Positions 55,843 to 64,000 of a stretch of 64,000 nucleotides of DNA are shown one piece after another; position 1 is the stretch's first letter, and every line of letters begins with the position of its first letter. This stretch comes from Vreelandella nanhaiensis (GTDB lineage: Bacteria > Pseudomonadota > Gammaproteobacteria > Pseudomonadales > Halomonadaceae), in contig NZ_RZHF01000004.1 of the NCBI RefSeq assembly GCF_003990185.1, positions 372,001-436,000 on the forward strand, given 5' to 3'. The translations under genes were made by a program, and so were the position numbers. The notes beneath the pieces are model-generated. The model saw nothing but the letters and a program-made list of their open reading frames with translations. It ran no database searches and had not been told where the DNA came from.

Positions 55843-58800
55843 ACCGTCACCTCCTGCTGACGTTCCTGGAGCCGCTCAGCCAAGCGGCTCAGGCGCGGTT
55901 CAATACGTTTTAATACCCGCTTGCTGGGGTTGGCATCAGCGCGATCAATCAGGTAGCGATTAGCAAACAGCAGTAGCACGTCGGATTCAGGGTTGGGGAA
56001 CGCGCCGACGATATGAATACGGTTGCTGTCGCAGGCGTCGAAGAGTTTTTCGACGTTGTGGTAGGCCAGCGTGCCGATCTCATCGATGGGCCAGTGGATG
56101 GCGATGTCCGCATCACCGCGCAGCAGGCGGGTAAACGCGAGCAGGAATTTGCATAGAATCAGGTACGCCATGCCGTGGCTTGACGACTCCAGCAGCTGGC
56201 GGTCGTTCTTAATCACCAGGTCCGTGCCGCCTTCATTCAAGCGCAGTTCCAGGCGCAACAGGCTTTCAAAGCTGTACTGCTGGTCGCTGCGCAGTAAATC
56301 GACCACGTCCGCCAGGGTGTTCAAGTAGTCGTCGCTGGGTAGCGTCTGGCCGGATTCACGCCACTCTTTATAGCGCTGGGCAAACAGCTTCAACGGCTCC
56401 CAGAAGCCCAGCTCATCAATGGTGGACTGAATACGCACTTCGGCCTTGCTGATGCCTTCCAGGCGCAGGTCGTCGGCGACTTCTTCAGAAAGCCGACGGC
56501 TCTGGGCGCTGATGCGTCGGTTCAAATCGCGGAAAACGGTAAAGAACTTGTCCAGGTCGTCACTCAGGTTGCGGCCTTCCTGAATCAACTGCTGCTGTTG
56601 GTCTTCGAGCAGTTTGAGCATGTCGCGCAGTAGCGGCAGCTGCAGGCGCGGGTTGTCGCTTTGCAGCTTGCTGCGCTCGCTCTCCAGCGCTTCGGCAAAG
56701 CTGCTACTGGCGTCCTTGATCAGTTGACTTTCAACATCCAGGCAGCCACGGCGCAGCTGTTCGATTAACTGGTGGCGATTGCCCAACGCCTGGCGGGCGC
56801 GCTCAATGCGCTCGTCCACATCGCCCAGCGGCGCAGCCGGGGCCTGTCCGACAGGCTCAATGGCGAGGCCTTCCAACTGTGTCAGCAGTGGCTTTAAGGC
56901 TTCCAGGCTGGCGTGTTCGCTTTCGCGCTGAGTTTTAAGCGTGCTGACGGTGCTTTGGTGGGTTTTGCGCGCCGTCTGAAAGTCGTTTTTCAAACGCTCT
57001 TTATCGCGTTGAAGCTGTTGCTCGGCTTGCTCCAACTCGGCTTCTTGGGTGACTAGCTGCGGCTTGTGCTGCCCCCACTCAACGCGCATAAAGCGGGTGT
57101 ATTCGGTAAGTTCATCCTGACGCGCGGCGGTAACGCGGATGCGCTCCTCCTGGCTTGCTAGGCGCTCTTTAGTGGCTTTTAGCTTGGCGGGGTCAACGCC
57201 CTGCTCGGCCAGTTCCTGGCTGAAGGCCTCTTCCAGTTCCGCTCGCTGACGCTGGTGCTCGGTGTTGGCATCGCTCAGCTGCTGCTTGTACTGGCGCAGC
57301 TGGGCATCCAGGCTATCCAGCTGGCTTTGGCCGTCGGCTTTTAATTCCAGCAGTTGGCTTTGATGGGTTTCACCCAGCGCTTTGAGGGCTTGCTGTTTCT
57401 CTTCACGCAGCTCAGCTTGTGCCTGCTCCTGGCGAGCTAACGCGGCTTGATGAGTGGCACGGCGCTCCTGTTGATGCTTGGTGTGGCGCTCTTGCTGCTG
57501 GCGGCGCGCTTCCAAAGCAAACTCAACTTCCTGCTCGGCACGCTTATGGGCCATACGGCCTTGGTCTTGAGCTTCATCGGCCTGCTGGACGCGCTCGTTA
57601 TGCTGTTTAAGCGCTTTCTCGGCCGCTTGGCACTCTGCCTGAACGCGCCGTTTGGCGCTATCTGCTTCTTCGATGGCGGCGAACAGCGTGGCTTCGTCCT
57701 GAGCGTAATCGGGCAAGGCAATGGCCGAGAGGTCCAGCGCCAGCCCAAACAGATCATCGCTGCCGCCGTCGGCTAATCGAGGCGCTAAATCGCGCCGCTC
57801 CAACAGCTCTGGGGCAATGACTTTGCCTAACTGCTGCTCCCAGCCGGGGCGGTGATAGCGCAGAAAATGGCGCAGGCTGCCCTGTTCGGGGTCACGCTGC
57901 TGATAGAGCGCGTAGCTGCGCTGCTCGGCGCGCTCAAGCTGCTGGCGAAGCTGCACTAGCTGCTGCTCGGCGTCATCCCGGGCGCGGCGGCAGCTTTCAA
58001 ACTCGCGACGCAGGTTGTCTAGCGTGGCGGCCGATGCGTTACGCTCCTGCTGGGCCTGATCCAGGCGCGCCTGGGCCAGCTCCGCCTCGTTGGCTTCTTC
58101 GGCGGTTTGTGTTGAAAGTGAGAGCTGTGCTTTTAGCTCGGCCAACTGCTCAACGCCCAGCTCAAGCTGGGCCTGATATTCGCCTTCCAGGCGTTGGCGC
58201 TCTTGCTGGTAGCGTTCATTAAGCTGCTGCTCGGCCTCCCACTGCTGCTCACGGCGCAGGGCTTTCTCTTCCACCAAGGCGTCGATCAGCTCTTGGGCTT
58301 CGCCGGTCTGGCGGGCTAGGGCTTCGGAAAGTTCACGCAGGCGACCGTCGAGCCGTGCCTGGCTCTCTTTTACCGCATCCTGCATCACGTTCAGGTGGGC
58401 ACGCAGCTGATCGCGCTGCTCGCGCCACTGGGGCAGCGCATTGATGTCCCGCTCCAGGGCGGGCATATCCGCCTCAAAATAGCGCTCGTACTGGGTTTGC
58501 AGATCATTAAGGCGGCGCTGGGTCTGCTGTAAATCGCTGACCACTTCGCTGTGGCGATCGTTAAGCTCGTCCCACGCTTGGGCGTAGTCGCTTTCCCGCT
58601 GTTGGAAGTCACGCTGATGGCGAGCGAGTTCGGCATCCACATCGGCCATGCGCCGCTCAGCCTGCTGGCGGTCGTCTTCAAGCTGGGGCTTAAGCTGCCA
58701 GAGGGTGGCATCAAGATGGGCAAGCTCGCGATCAATCCCGGCAAGCCGGGCGAGCGACGCCTGAAGGGGTTCCAGGCGCATGGATTGACGCATCTGAGCG

Positions 58801-59504
58801 ATCCACTCCCGCGCCTTGGTGTTACGAATTCGCGTCACCGGTAGCTCAACGCCATCCTCTTCGAAAATCGCCGCCAGCATGGTTTTAAGGGTATCCATCT
58901 TGCCCTCTTTCGCATGCACCGCTGACACCAGCTTTTCGATATGGCGAATGCGCCGCTCGGGTTTGACCAGGCTGAACTGCGCGGCGATCTGGCGCAGCTT
59001 GAGTCCGTCACGGCTATTGCCGTGCAGCTGGGTAAAGTCGTTCTGGATCACCGAGCGAAATTCAGAGGTAGCACCGAGCTTGGGCGATACCGGCGTGCCG
59101 CTTCGGCGCAGGCCACTCGCCCACTGGGTGTAGTCGAGTGCGGCTACGCCTTGTTCGCTTTCGACCAGATAATCTTCGGCCTGATAAGGGGCGCCGACAA
59201 AGCGATACTCCACCCCACCCTCTTGCTTACGAGTCAGCACCGCCTGGCAGATATTGCCCGCTTCGCGGCGGTATTCGTACACCAGGTAGCTGTTGCGATG
59301 CGGCAGGTAGAACGCATCGAACTTCATGCGGGTTTTGGGCACTACCTTATTGGGCAGCTCGCCGTAAAACACCGGCACTAAGCGCTGAAGCGTGGTTTTT
59401 CCCGAAGCGTTGGTGCCGCAAATATTGGTGTGGCCGTCCACACTGAGTTCAACCACGCCTTCAAGGTGGCCGTGAATCATCACGATGCGTAGCAGGTGGG
59501 CCAT
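55839..59504 (-). CDS. jetC: JetC/MukB-type SMC ATPase
   Basis: 1221 residues. The head domain opens MAHLLRIVMIHGHLEG and has Walker A GTNASGKTT at residues 30-38. Two very long coiled coils rich in Glu, Gln and Arg follow, broken in the middle by a short globular hinge (FLRYHRPGWEQQLGKVIAPE). The C-terminal head has the ABC signature SSSHGMAYLIL near 1107, Walker B IHWPIDEIG with D1141-E1142, and an IHIVGAFPNPESD switch. It is the loop-extruding motor of the complex. AAGGA precedes the ATG. First gene of the jetCBAD-like operon. Confidence 0.85.
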   Translation of the reverse strand: MAHLLRIVMIHGHLEGVVELSVDGHTNICGTNASGKTTLQRLVPVFYGELPNKVVPKTRMKFDAFYLPHRNSYLVYEYRREAGNICQAVLTRKQEGGVEYRFVGAPYQAEDYLVESEQGVAALDYTQWASGLRRSGTPVSPKLGATSEFRSVIQNDFTQLHGNSRDGLKLRQIAAQFSLVKPERRIRHIEKLVSAVHAKEGKMDTLKTMLAAIFEEDGVELPVTRIRNTKAREWIAQMRQSMRLEPLQASLARLAGIDRELAHLDATLWQLKPQLEDDRQQAERRMADVDAELARHQRDFQQRESDYAQAWDELNDRHSEVVSDLQQTQRRLNDLQTQYERYFEADMPALERDINALPQWREQRDQLRAHLNVMQDAVKESQARLDGRLRELSEALARQTGEAQELIDALVEEKALRREQQWEAEQQLNERYQQERQRLEGEYQAQLELGVEQLAELKAQLSLSTQTAEEANEAELAQARLDQAQQERNASAATLDNLRREFESCRRARDDAEQQLVQLRQQLERAEQRSYALYQQRDPEQGSLRHFLRYHRPGWEQQLGKVIAPELLERRDLAPRLADGGSDDLFGLALDLSAIALPDYAQDEATLFAAIEEADSAKRRVQAECQAAEKALKQHNERVQQADEAQDQGRMAHKRAEQEVEFALEARRQQQERHTKHQQERRATHQAALARQEQAQAELREEKQQALKALGETHQSQLLELKADGQSQLDSLDAQLRQYKQQLSDANTEHQRQRAELEEAFSQELAEQGVDPAKLKATKERLASQEERIRVTAARQDELTEYTRFMRVEWGQHKPQLVTQEAELEQAEQQLQRDKERLKNDFQTARKTHQSTVSTLKTQRESEHASLEALKPLLTQLEGLAIEPVGQAPAAPLGDVDERIERARQALGNRHQLIEQLRRGCLDVESQLIKDASSSFAEALESERSKLQSDNPRLQLPLLRDMLKLLEDQQQQLIQEGRNLSDDLDKFFTVFRDLNRRISAQSRRLSEEVADDLRLEGISKAEVRIQSTIDELGFWEPLKLFAQRYKEWRESGQTLPSDDYLNTLADVVDLLRSDQQYSFESLLRLELRLNEGGTDLVIKNDRQLLESSSHGMAYLILCKFLLAFTRLLRGDADIAIHWPIDEIGTLAYHNVEKLFDACDSNRIHIVGAFPNPESDVLLLFANRYLIDRADANPSKRVLKRIEPRLSRLAERLQERQQEVTV

Positions 59505-59592
59505 GCCGTGTCCTTGATCGATAGAAATTCGAAAGCGGCTATCTTGCCAGACACCTGAATGGCTTGTCCTACTCTTCTCACACGCTTGGCGG

Positions 59593-60621
59593 CTAGCGTT
59601 GCTGTATATCCAGCATACCTTCGAAGAAACTCACCGCATTAGCCTCTAGCCCTTCTAGGTAGTAACCGCCCTCCTGTACCACCAGCGTGGGTAAATTCAA
59701 ACCTGCTATCCGGCGGCCAAGCTCCGCAAACCCTGGGGTGGAGACGGCTACTTTGGCCTGTGGATCGCGCTCGTAAATATCAAACCCCAGCGCCAATACG
59801 ATCGCATCAGGCTCAAACAGCCGAATGGCCTGGCAGGCCTCGTCCAAGCGTTCGAAAAATACCGATTCCTTTGATCCATGGGGCATCGGTAAGTTGAGGT
59901 TATAGCCCAGCCCGGCACCCTCGCCGCGTTCGTTCTCAAAACCAGTGACTGCCGGGTAGAAGTTGGTGGTATCGCCGTGGACCGAGATGTAGAGTACATC
60001 GTCACGCTGGTAGAAAATCTCTTGAATTCCCTGGCCGTGGTGCATGTCAGGGTCGAGCACGACGATACGCGGAAAGCGCGAGGTAAGATGCTGGGCCGCA
60101 ATGGCCGCATTGTTAAGAAAGCAAAAGCCACCCGCAGAGTCGATGCCCGCATGATGACCAGGCGGGCGCGATAGCGCGTAGGCAAACCGCTCACCCGCTA
60201 ATAACGCCTCGGCACCGGCGACCGCGCTCTGGGCTGACCAGTAGGCGGATTGCCAGGTATAGCAGCCCACCGGCGCGCTGCCGTCTACCAAGTAGCGCGC
60301 GGCCTCTGCCAAAATACCGCGTAGGGCGTTAGGTGAGCGTACGAAGATATTAGAGATCACTTCTTCGCCCCAATCTTCTCCTAGGGCGTGCCAGCGGGAA
60401 TAGGCGCTCTCCAAGAAGCGAAGATAAGCCAGCGAGTGCACGGCTCTCAGCGGCGCCACGCCATAATCCATCGGTGGCTGCACAACAAACCCCAGCCGCT
60501 TGGCCGCCGCAAGCAAGTGCACGGCACGTTCAGGTACCTCCTGGGGCGTACGCATCTTCCCCCGCGAGAAATAGGTCTGTGGCTGATGAAGCGCTTGTTC
60601 GGCGTGGTAGAAGGTCTTCAT
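59593..60621 (-). CDS. Class II histone deacetylase-like / acetylpolyamine amidohydrolase
   Basis: A zinc amidohydrolase of 342 residues. Catalytic motifs are SRPPGHHA (two histidines), VLDPDMHHGQGIQ with the zinc Asp and His, ISVHGD, and LGFDIYERDP with the second zinc aspartate. The N-terminal FYHAEQALHQPQTYFSRGKM matches acetylpolyamine amidohydrolases, which remove acetyl from acetylputrescine and related amines. Its ATG overlaps the stop of the GntR gene by four bases, so the two are one operon. Substrate not proved. Confidence 0.9.
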   Translation of the reverse strand: MKTFYHAEQALHQPQTYFSRGKMRTPQEVPERAVHLLAAAKRLGFVVQPPMDYGVAPLRAVHSLAYLRFLESAYSRWHALGEDWGEEVISNIFVRSPNALRGILAEAARYLVDGSAPVGCYTWQSAYWSAQSAVAGAEALLAGERFAYALSRPPGHHAGIDSAGGFCFLNNAAIAAQHLTSRFPRIVVLDPDMHHGQGIQEIFYQRDDVLYISVHGDTTNFYPAVTGFENERGEGAGLGYNLNLPMPHGSKESVFFERLDEACQAIRLFEPDAIVLALGFDIYERDPQAKVAVSTPGFAELGRRIAGLNLPTLVVQEGGYYLEGLEANAVSFFEGMLDIQQR

Positions 60622-61325
60622 CGCTTACTCTCCTGGCTCCCCAGCTCTTTTGGCTCCCCACCACCGCGTACAACGAACTTCCGTGCTACACCGATATGGT
60701 AGTCAATCGCCTCCCGGCAGGCAGCAGGGCTGCCGCTTGCCAGCGCTTCAAGCAGTTTGAAATGGCTGGTAGCAATTGTGTCCGGCGCGTCGTGGGTCTT
60801 GGTTATCAGGGCAATACATAGGCGAAGCTCGTGAGTTAGCCCATCAAATGCCTTTAGCAAGCGTTCGTTGCCCGCGTAGTGCAGCATTAAGCGATGAAAC
60901 TGCAGATCTTCTTCGATCCGACGCGTCTCATCATTGCCAAGAGCGGCTTCACACAATATCTCTACCTGCTGCTCCAGGGCGCGCTGAGCCTCAACGCTAT
61001 AGCGTTCGGTGAGGCGCTGGATGGCGTGACGCTCAAGGCACAGGCGTAGATCGAAAACATCCTCCAGTTCAACGGCATTCAACGCCCTGACAAAGAAACC
61101 GCGGCGCGGTTTTGAGATCAACAGCCCCCGGCTTTCAAGCAATCTAGCCGCCTCGCGCACCGGTGCCCGGCTAACACCCAAATCTCGAGAAAGCTGTACT
61201 TCCGAAAGGCGCTCACCAGGTAAAAAGTGTTGCTGAATAATCGCTTGGGTCAAATAGCCAGCGACTTGTTCAACTAGGTTCTGATGGTGGATAAAGGCCT
61301 TTGGCGCCACGGGTGATAAGGCCAT
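60618..61325 (-). CDS. GntR-family regulator (FCD type)
   Basis: 235 residues. The N-terminal winged helix contains LTQAIIQQHFLPGERLSEVQLSRDLGVSRAPVREAARLLESRGLL, the PRRGFFV wing follows, and the FCD domain carries DLRLCLERHAI, LQFHRLMLHYAGN and later histidines for a metal-bound carboxylate ligand. ATG 61323-61325 is preceded by an in-frame TTG. It leads the operon with the deacetylase and is divergent from the peptide ABC transporter, 253 bases away, which it may control. Confidence 0.9.
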   Translation of the reverse strand: MALSPVAPKAFIHHQNLVEQVAGYLTQAIIQQHFLPGERLSEVQLSRDLGVSRAPVREAARLLESRGLLISKPRRGFFVRALNAVELEDVFDLRLCLERHAIQRLTERYSVEAQRALEQQVEILCEAALGNDETRRIEEDLQFHRLMLHYAGNERLLKAFDGLTHELRLCIALITKTHDAPDTIATSHFKLLEALASGSPAACREAIDYHIGVARKFVVRGGGEPKELGSQESKR

Positions 61326-61578
61326 CAATATTACTCATTAACATTATTGTGTATTTCAGTATGACGCAAAAAAGCATTCTGTCGATGAACGACTGCCGAC
61401 TGTCGACAGCTTTAAAAACCGGTGCTATGGTCAAAAAAGCCCCAATAACCAATACAACCGGGCTTTAACACTATGCTTTAGCGCTTAGTTTTAATACTAC
61501 GCTTAAGCACTACGACGCCTCGCTCGCCTAACGATAACGTAATTTTAATTACGTACTAATAACCGAGGAGCAGGAACA
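61326..61578. promoter_or_regulatory. Divergent control region, GntR operon / peptide ABC transporter
   Basis: A 250-base gene-free region between divergent genes. It holds an inverted repeat CTGTCGA...TCGACAG (about 61379-61409) and a separated AAAGCCC / GGGCTTT pair (61437-61466). Either could be an operator of the adjacent GntR regulator, but neither matches a consensus well enough to name. GAGGAGCAGGA just before the SBP ATG is its ribosome site. Confidence 0.45.
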
Positions 61579-63135
61579 ATGAGAGACCCTTTGGCTTTGG
61601 CAATTTCCGCTGCAGCACTCGCTTTTACGACCACCGCACTAGCCGATGACCCTAAACAGGGCGGCACCGTTAATACCATCGTTCAGCCAGAGCCGCCTGG
61701 CTTGGTACTGGGCATGATTCAAAACGCCCCAACCCGTGTCGTGGCCGGTAATATTTACGAAGGCCTGCTGCGCTACACCACCGACTTGGAACCTATTCCC
61801 CAACTGGCCGAGTCCTGGGATGTCAGCGACGATGGCCGCACTTATACGTTCCACCTTCGCGAAAATGTTGCGTGGCATGACGGTGAGCCGTTCACTGCTG
61901 ACGACGTCGTATTCTCTGCTGATGTTTTCCACCGCGAACTAAACCCCAGTGCGCGGGCTGTTTTACAGCATGTGGAAAGCATTGAAGCCACCGATGAACA
62001 TACGGTGGTGTTCACTCTGACCGAGCCTTTCGGCCCGTTCCTGCTCTCTTTTGAAGCGGGCACCTTCACCATGGTGCCGGAACACCTTTACGCAGGCACC
62101 GACTTCCGCAACAACGAACATAATGACCATCCTATCGGCACTGGCCCCTTTAAGTTTGCCAACTGGGAGCGGGGCACAGTGATTAAGCTGGTTAAAAACG
62201 ACGACTACTACGAAGAGGGCCTGCCTTATCTTGATGGCGTCAACTGGCATGTTATTCCCGACGGTGGTTCACGTGCGGTGGCCTTTGAAAATGGCACGAT
62301 TGATGTATTGCCAAGCGGCACCGTTGAAAACTTTGATATTCCGCGCTTATCCGAGATGGATAACGTCTGTGTGACTGAAGAGGGCCATGAGTACTTCAGC
62401 CCCTACTCCATGCTATGGATGAACAATCGCGAAGGCCCCACTGCCGACAAACGCTTCCGCCAGGCGGTGATGTACGCCATGGATCGTGAGTTTGCCCGTA
62501 ATGTTCTGTGGAATGGTTTAGGCAAAGTGCCTCTCTCGGCTTTCGGCTCCAATGCCCGTTTTCAGGATGACACGCTAGAACCTTACGACTATAACCCTGA
62601 GCGCGCCCGTGAGCTGTTGGAGGAAATGGGCTACGACGGCGAAGAAGTCACTATCCTGCCGTTGCCCTACGGAGAAACCTGGACCCGCTGGGCCGAGGCC
62701 GTTCAGCAAAACCTGCGCGAAGTAGGTATCAACGTTCGCACGCAAGCCACCGATGTAGGCGGCTGGAATCAGCGTCTGGGCGACTGGGATTACGACCTCG
62801 CCTTTACCTACCTGTACCAGTATGGCGACCCAGCGCTGGGGATTTCACGCACTTACCTTTCCGACAACATCGCCAAGGGGTCGCCCTGGAATAATGTGGA
62901 AGGGTATGAAAACGCGCGTGTTGATGAACTTTTCAACGAAGCCGCTACCGCTTATCCGGATTCAGAGCGAGAAGCACTCTATAAAGAAGTGCAAGAGATC
63001 CTGCATGAAGATGTGCCCGTTGGCTGGCTGATGGAACTGGGCTTTCCGACCCTCTACCGCTGCGATGTGAAAGACCTCGTCAACTCTAGCGTAGGGCTGA
63101 ACGAAGGCTTCAGGGATGCCTGGCTAGACCGCTAA
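61579..63135 (+). CDS. ABC transporter dipeptide/oligopeptide-binding protein (SBP family 5)
   Basis: 518 residues with a signal peptide cut near TTTALADDP. Family 5 features are the conserved PRVVAGNIYEGLL-like opening (TRVVAGNIYEGLLRYTTDLE), LAESWDVSDDGRTYTFHLRENVAWHDGEPFTADDVVFS, IGTGPFKFANWERG and FRQAVMYAMDREF. It delivers peptides, or other ligands such as opines or polyamine conjugates, to an inner-membrane permease. First gene of an operon continuing past the window. Proximity to the deacetylase suggests an N-acylated substrate, by inference. Confidence 0.93.
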   Translation: MRDPLALAISAAALAFTTTALADDPKQGGTVNTIVQPEPPGLVLGMIQNAPTRVVAGNIYEGLLRYTTDLEPIPQLAESWDVSDDGRTYTFHLRENVAWHDGEPFTADDVVFSADVFHRELNPSARAVLQHVESIEATDEHTVVFTLTEPFGPFLLSFEAGTFTMVPEHLYAGTDFRNNEHNDHPIGTGPFKFANWERGTVIKLVKNDDYYEEGLPYLDGVNWHVIPDGGSRAVAFENGTIDVLPSGTVENFDIPRLSEMDNVCVTEEGHEYFSPYSMLWMNNREGPTADKRFRQAVMYAMDREFARNVLWNGLGKVPLSAFGSNARFQDDTLEPYDYNPERARELLEEMGYDGEEVTILPLPYGETWTRWAEAVQQNLREVGINVRTQATDVGGWNQRLGDWDYDLAFTYLYQYGDPALGISRTYLSDNIAKGSPWNNVEGYENARVDELFNEAATAYPDSEREALYKEVQEILHEDVPVGWLMELGFPTLYRCDVKDLVNSSVGLNEGFRDAWLDR

Positions 63136-63196
63136 GCCAAGCTCGTCCAGGTAGCGCAAGCTGCCTGGGCGCTCTATTGCTGTCAGGAAAATACTC

Positions 63197-64000
63197 ATGC
63201 TTTATGCCCGCTTAATTATCATGCGGCTTTTCAAAGCCGTAATAGTGCTGTTCTTAATCGTGATTCTTAATTTTTTGCTCATCCAACTGGCCCCTGGCGA
63301 CCCCGCAGCAATTCTGGCCGGTGAAGCGGGTGCTGCCGACCAGGAGTTTCTCAACCAGCTGCGCGAACGCTTCGGGCTTGACCAGCCCATGTATGTTCAG
63401 CTGTGGCGCTATGTCTCGGGTATCGCGATGCTCGATTTCGGCTACTCGTATCGGCTTGGCGTCCCGGTATTTGATCTGATCATGGCGCGGCTACCTGCGA
63501 CTTTACTGCTCACCGGCACGGCTTTTCTAATCTCGCTGGTATTGGGCATTATTGCGGGCTCGATGGCCGCAGCACGGGTTAAAAAGCCCTCCGGCTCGAT
63601 TATTATGGCGCTAGCACTAGTGTTCTACGCCACGCCGCTGTTCTGGGTCGCTTTGATGTCGGTGTTAGTGTTTTCCGTCTATCTAGACTGGCTACCGGCC
63701 TACGGCTTTTATACGGTTGGCGCTGGTTACACCGGTTTTGCCCTGATACTGGATGTCGCAAAACATCTGATACTCCCCGCCACAACCCTCGCGCTGTTTT
63801 TTATGGCGATCTACACCCGGATGACTCGTACGTCCATGCTGGACGCCGCCCAGCAGGACTACGTTAAAACCGCCCGAGCAAAAGGTTTAAAACCCAGCAT
63901 TATTCAGCGTCGCCACGTGCTGCGAAATGCCCTGCTTCCCATTATTACTCTGGCAGGCTTACAGGCCGGGCAAATGGTGGGCGGTGCGATTCTGACGGAA
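63197..64000 (+). CDS. ABC transporter permease, DppB/OppB type (3' end outside window)
   Basis: The first 268 codons of an inner-membrane permease. The ATG at 63197 follows AGGAAAA. An N-terminal helix is followed by FLLIQLAPGDPAAILAGE and LRERFGLDQPMYVQLWRYVSGI, typical of DppB. TLLLTGTAFLISLVLGIIAG begins the transport domain, and the EAA-type loop MLDAAQQDYVKTARAKGLKP, which docks the ATPase, is complete. The sequence reaches LAGLQAGQMVGGAILTE and is then cut by the window edge. Confidence 0.93.
   Translation, partial: MLYARLIIMRLFKAVIVLFLIVILNFLLIQLAPGDPAAILAGEAGAADQEFLNQLRERFGLDQPMYVQLWRYVSGIAMLDFGYSYRLGVPVFDLIMARLPATLLLTGTAFLISLVLGIIAGSMAAARVKKPSGSIIMALALVFYATPLFWVALMSVLVFSVYLDWLPAYGFYTVGAGYTGFALILDVAKHLILPATTLALFFMAIYTRMTRTSMLDAAQQDYVKTARAKGLKPSIIQRRHVLRNALLPIITLAGLQAGQMVGGAILTE

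Overview
The window reads as the chromosome of a gamma-proteobacterium, most likely a member of the Halomonadaceae (Halomonas or a close relative). This rests on moderately GC-rich coding DNA, the conserved block ponA/mrcA <> pilMNOPQ-aroK-aroB-gltB-gltD, the abundance of TRAP transporters and the protein sequences themselves. No rRNA, tRNA or CRISPR array was found.

Core block, 1-15.3 kb. gltB-gltD (glutamate synthase, gltD cut by the left edge), aroB-aroK and the type IV pilus assembly genes pilQPONM run on the minus strand. mrcA (PBP1A) diverges from pilM and ends at a strong terminator.

Catabolic block, 15.3-30 kb. A TAXI-type TRAP transporter (substrate-binding protein, DUF1850 protein, fused permease), L-2-hydroxyglutarate oxidase (lhgO), a divergent GntR regulator, glutaryl-CoA dehydrogenase (gcdH) and a class III CoA-transferase together look like a glutarate / L-2-hydroxyglutarate unit of lysine breakdown. 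An EAL / PAS-GGDEF cyclic-di-GMP pair, a GABA/5-aminovalerate aminotransferase and a DctPQM TRAP transporter follow.

Housekeeping block, 30-43.5 kb. It holds a thiamine-binding-like small protein, an alpha/beta hydrolase, dinB with a LexA box, selO, mpg, a sirtuin, a UbiH-like hydroxylase, RNase Z, a periplasmic MetX-like esterase, gldA, a glutathione S-transferase, a FrnE-type DsbA protein and an LprI-like protein. Between them lie decayed second copies of at least three of these genes (ubiH-like, metX-like, frnE-like). A fourth (rnz) lies at 48 kb. The region has therefore undergone repeated duplication and loss.

Accessory block, 43.5-59.5 kb. First comes a short array of integron-type gene cassettes with attC-like sites and no integrase in view (a CALIN). 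Next is a frameshifted 3' remnant of a jetD-like gene, an HxlR/SDR pair, a truncated rnz copy and an AT-rich 1324-residue NACHT ATPase with an N-terminal Mrr-like nuclease domain. Last is a four-gene SMC operon of the Wadjet/MksBEFG kind (jetC-jetB-jetA-jetD order). Its jetD is cut short and carries a damaged Toprim motif. The AT-rich NACHT gene appears to have landed where the 3' end of jetD should be, and a diverged jetD 3' end lies 6.4 kb further on. This is a layered defence island and the most interesting part of the window.

Right end, 59.6-64 kb. A class II deacetylase / acetylpolyamine amidohydrolase overlaps an FCD-type GntR regulator. They diverge from a dipeptide/oligopeptide ABC transporter whose permease is cut by the right edge.
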